The translations under genes and the position numbers were made by a program. A stretch of DNA of 64,000 bases. Source: Teichococcus vastitatis. GTDB lineage: Bacteria; Pseudomonadota; Alphaproteobacteria; Acetobacterales; Acetobacteraceae. The DNA is taken from the NCBI RefSeq assembly GCF_003604215.1, contig NZ_QXGS01000001.1:248001-312000 (forward strand), given 5' to 3'. Shown one piece after another: positions 62,548 to 64,000 of this stretch (positions are counted from its first letter, which is position 1; every line of letters begins with the position of its first letter). The notes under the pieces were generated by a model that was given only the letters and a program-made list of their open reading frames with translations, was not told the DNA's origin and searched no databases.

Positions 62548-64000
62548 ATGGCTCTTCTCGGGGTCTATGTTGATAACAGCGCCCAGCATGTCAGGCAGTT
62601 TGAGAAATGGCTGGGTCGGCCGGTAGACGGCATTCACGGCGTGGTCGGCAGCGCCAATTGGGGCGACTTCGTTTCCAGCTCCCGGTGGTCCGTGGACACG
62701 CTGTGGAAGCCGACCGGGCGCGAGGTATTCTGGTCTGTTCCACTGCTCGCAGGCGGCGCCGATCTCTGGTCCGCCTCCGATGGCGATTACAACCATTACT
62801 ACAAGCAGGTCGCCCAGAATCTGGTCCGATATGCTAACAATCCGACGGGGGACATCTATGTCCGCACCGGTTGGGAGATGAACGGAAGCTGGTTCCAGTG
62901 GTCCGCCGAAGGCAAAGAGACCGCCTTCATCGGCGCCTTTCGGCAGTTCGTCGACACCTTCCGCTCCGTCTCGGACCGCTTCAAGTTCGAGTGGAACGCG
63001 AATGAAGCTCATGGCGGCATGGACCCGTCCAAAGCTTATCCCGGTGACAAATACGTCGACATCGTCGGCATGGATTTCTACTTCCATCCACAGTGGCAGG
63101 ACTGGGACTCGGCCAAGGCCTTTGCCCATGTGCGCGACCAGAAATATGGCCTGCAATGGGTGGAGAACTTCGCCAAATCCCACGGCAAACCCACCGCTTA
63201 TTCGGAATGGGGCGCACAGGGCGACAACGCGTCCGGCTTCATCAAGGCGGCGCATGACTGGTTCGACAGCCATAACGTCGTCTACCAGTCGTTCTGGGAT
63301 TCGAATGCCAATTATCCCGGTCGCACATCGGATGGCAGTGATCCGAACTCTGGCCGGACCTACAAATCCTATTTCGGTGACGCCAGCACCCCTCCTGCCA
63401 ATGTCGGCAGCGGCTCCGGTGGTACGTCGTCAGGCGGCGGCGCGGGCAACGCGCATGCGTCGGGCGGCTGGACCAAGCAGGCCTGGGGCGGCAGCGGCTA
63501 CGACAATTGGTATGGCACCAGCGGCAACGACCGGTACCAGTCGAATGGCGGCCGAGACACCATGCAGGGCGGCGCCGGCGATGATACCTATGTCATCTCC
63601 TCAGCCCATGATCGCGTGGTGGAGAAGGCCGGATCGGGGACTGACACGGTGCAGACCTGGATCGGCAGCTACGCCCTTCCGGACCATGTCGAGAACCTGA
63701 CCTTGACCGGCCATGGCTGGTCGAGCGGAACCGGCAATGGCCTAGCCAACATCATCATCGGCAATAGCGGCCACAATGTGCTGAATGGCATGGGTGGCCA
63801 GGACCGGCTCGCCGGCGGCAGTGGTGCGGATACCTTTGTGATCGGCAAGGCACAAGGCCACGACCGCATCACCGACTTCCGTGAGTGGGAAGGCGATAAG
63901 ATCGCGTTTAAGGGCTTCGGCGGCGGCACCTACATCAGCCATGAGGGCGATGTCTGGTCCCTGCGCAGCGCTGACGGTTCGGTGACCAAGGTGACGATCA
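62548..64000 (+). CDS. GH26-like glycoside hydrolase fused to RTX repeats (3' truncated)
   Basis: At least 484 residues; the frame is open at the window end. AGGAAG precedes ATG 62548. Residues 1-280 are a (beta/alpha)8 GH26-type domain: TGWEMNGSWFQWS (acid/base Glu about 110) and AYSEWGAQ (nucleophile Glu about 220) fit the mannanase pattern. A Gly/Ser linker follows (about 285-305). From residue 320 come RTX-type repeats (GTSGNDRYQ, GGAGDDTYVI, GNSGHNVLNGMGGQDRLAGGSGADTFVI) that bind calcium. There is no N-terminal signal, as expected for a type I secretion substrate. It likely cuts a mannan-like glycan outside the cell. Confidence 0.85.
   Translation, partial: MALLGVYVDNSAQHVRQFEKWLGRPVDGIHGVVGSANWGDFVSSSRWSVDTLWKPTGREVFWSVPLLAGGADLWSASDGDYNHYYKQVAQNLVRYANNPTGDIYVRTGWEMNGSWFQWSAEGKETAFIGAFRQFVDTFRSVSDRFKFEWNANEAHGGMDPSKAYPGDKYVDIVGMDFYFHPQWQDWDSAKAFAHVRDQKYGLQWVENFAKSHGKPTAYSEWGAQGDNASGFIKAAHDWFDSHNVVYQSFWDSNANYPGRTSDGSDPNSGRTYKSYFGDASTPPANVGSGSGGTSSGGGAGNAHASGGWTKQAWGGSGYDNWYGTSGNDRYQSNGGRDTMQGGAGDDTYVISSAHDRVVEKAGSGTDTVQTWIGSYALPDHVENLTLTGHGWSSGTGNGLANIIIGNSGHNVLNGMGGQDRLAGGSGADTFVIGKAQGHDRITDFREWEGDKIAFKGFGGGTYISHEGDVWSLRSADGSVTKVTI

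Noticed and set aside
57071-64000. Complete prophage
   Set aside because: No integrase, capsid, portal, terminase or lysin genes are seen; only tail-end genes and a holin-like protein. A larger prophage beyond the window cannot be excluded.

Overview
The window is GC-rich chromosomal DNA from an alphaproteobacterium. Gene content and order (yqeY-dnaG-rpoD divergent from carA, a CtrA-type regulator, DUF1127, MlaA/MlaC, TRAP and polyamine-type ABC transporters) suggest an Acetobacteraceae or Roseomonas-like organism. That assignment is an inference from protein character, not from any search. Most of the window is ordinary core genome with tightly packed operons. The last 7 kb is accessory DNA of phage-tail and secreted-enzyme character.

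Layout. 0-7 kb: the end of recN, a TRAP solute receptor, ligA, and a translationally coupled hydrolase/aminopeptidase P pair. 7-9.3 kb: a DUF1127 gene followed by three hairpins that look like a 'cuckoo'/CcsR-type sRNA, a membrane protein, and a CtrA-like regulator with a degenerate receiver. 9.5-13.1 kb: an operon of an exported pentapeptide-repeat protein, a UvrD-type helicase and prmA. 13-17.8 kb: a bile-acid-symporter-like transporter that seems to lack a normal start codon, metF, mlaA-mlaC, and a methyltransferase-like gene. 18-22 kb: a PotABCD-like ABC importer. 22.7-30.4 kb: GNAT, ettA, a MASE1-GGDEF cyclase, a tRNA with anticodon CAU, an exported MetX-like hydrolase, ppa, and a Cache protein with no recognisable signalling hairpin.

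30.4-41.2 kb: GNAT, rpoD, dnaG and yqeY on the minus strand, diverging from carA, an SDR gene and carB on the plus strand. The divergent region has two matching inverted repeats (TGGGAA-N5-TTCCCA). The open frame of carA carries an extra N-terminal helix-turn-helix domain just downstream of them. This HTH-CarA fusion with its own probable operators is the most striking element in the window. 41.2-45.5 kb: greA, threonine dehydratase, an Lrp regulator, trxB and a coupled LysR regulator. 45.5-47.2 kb: a candidate structured RNA with a strong terminator and several very small membrane or coiled-coil proteins. 47.2-56.8 kb: a double GNAT protein, two class I aminotransferases around an M48 lipoprotein protease, a DUF2189 protein, and a second polyamine-type ABC operon (PotFGHI-like).

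57-64 kb: five plus-strand genes resembling a phage tail-fibre/tailspike cassette with a small holin-like protein, but no integrase, capsid or terminase in view. A comparatively AT-rich spacer follows, then a GH26-like glycoside hydrolase fused to RTX calcium-binding repeats, cut by the window end.
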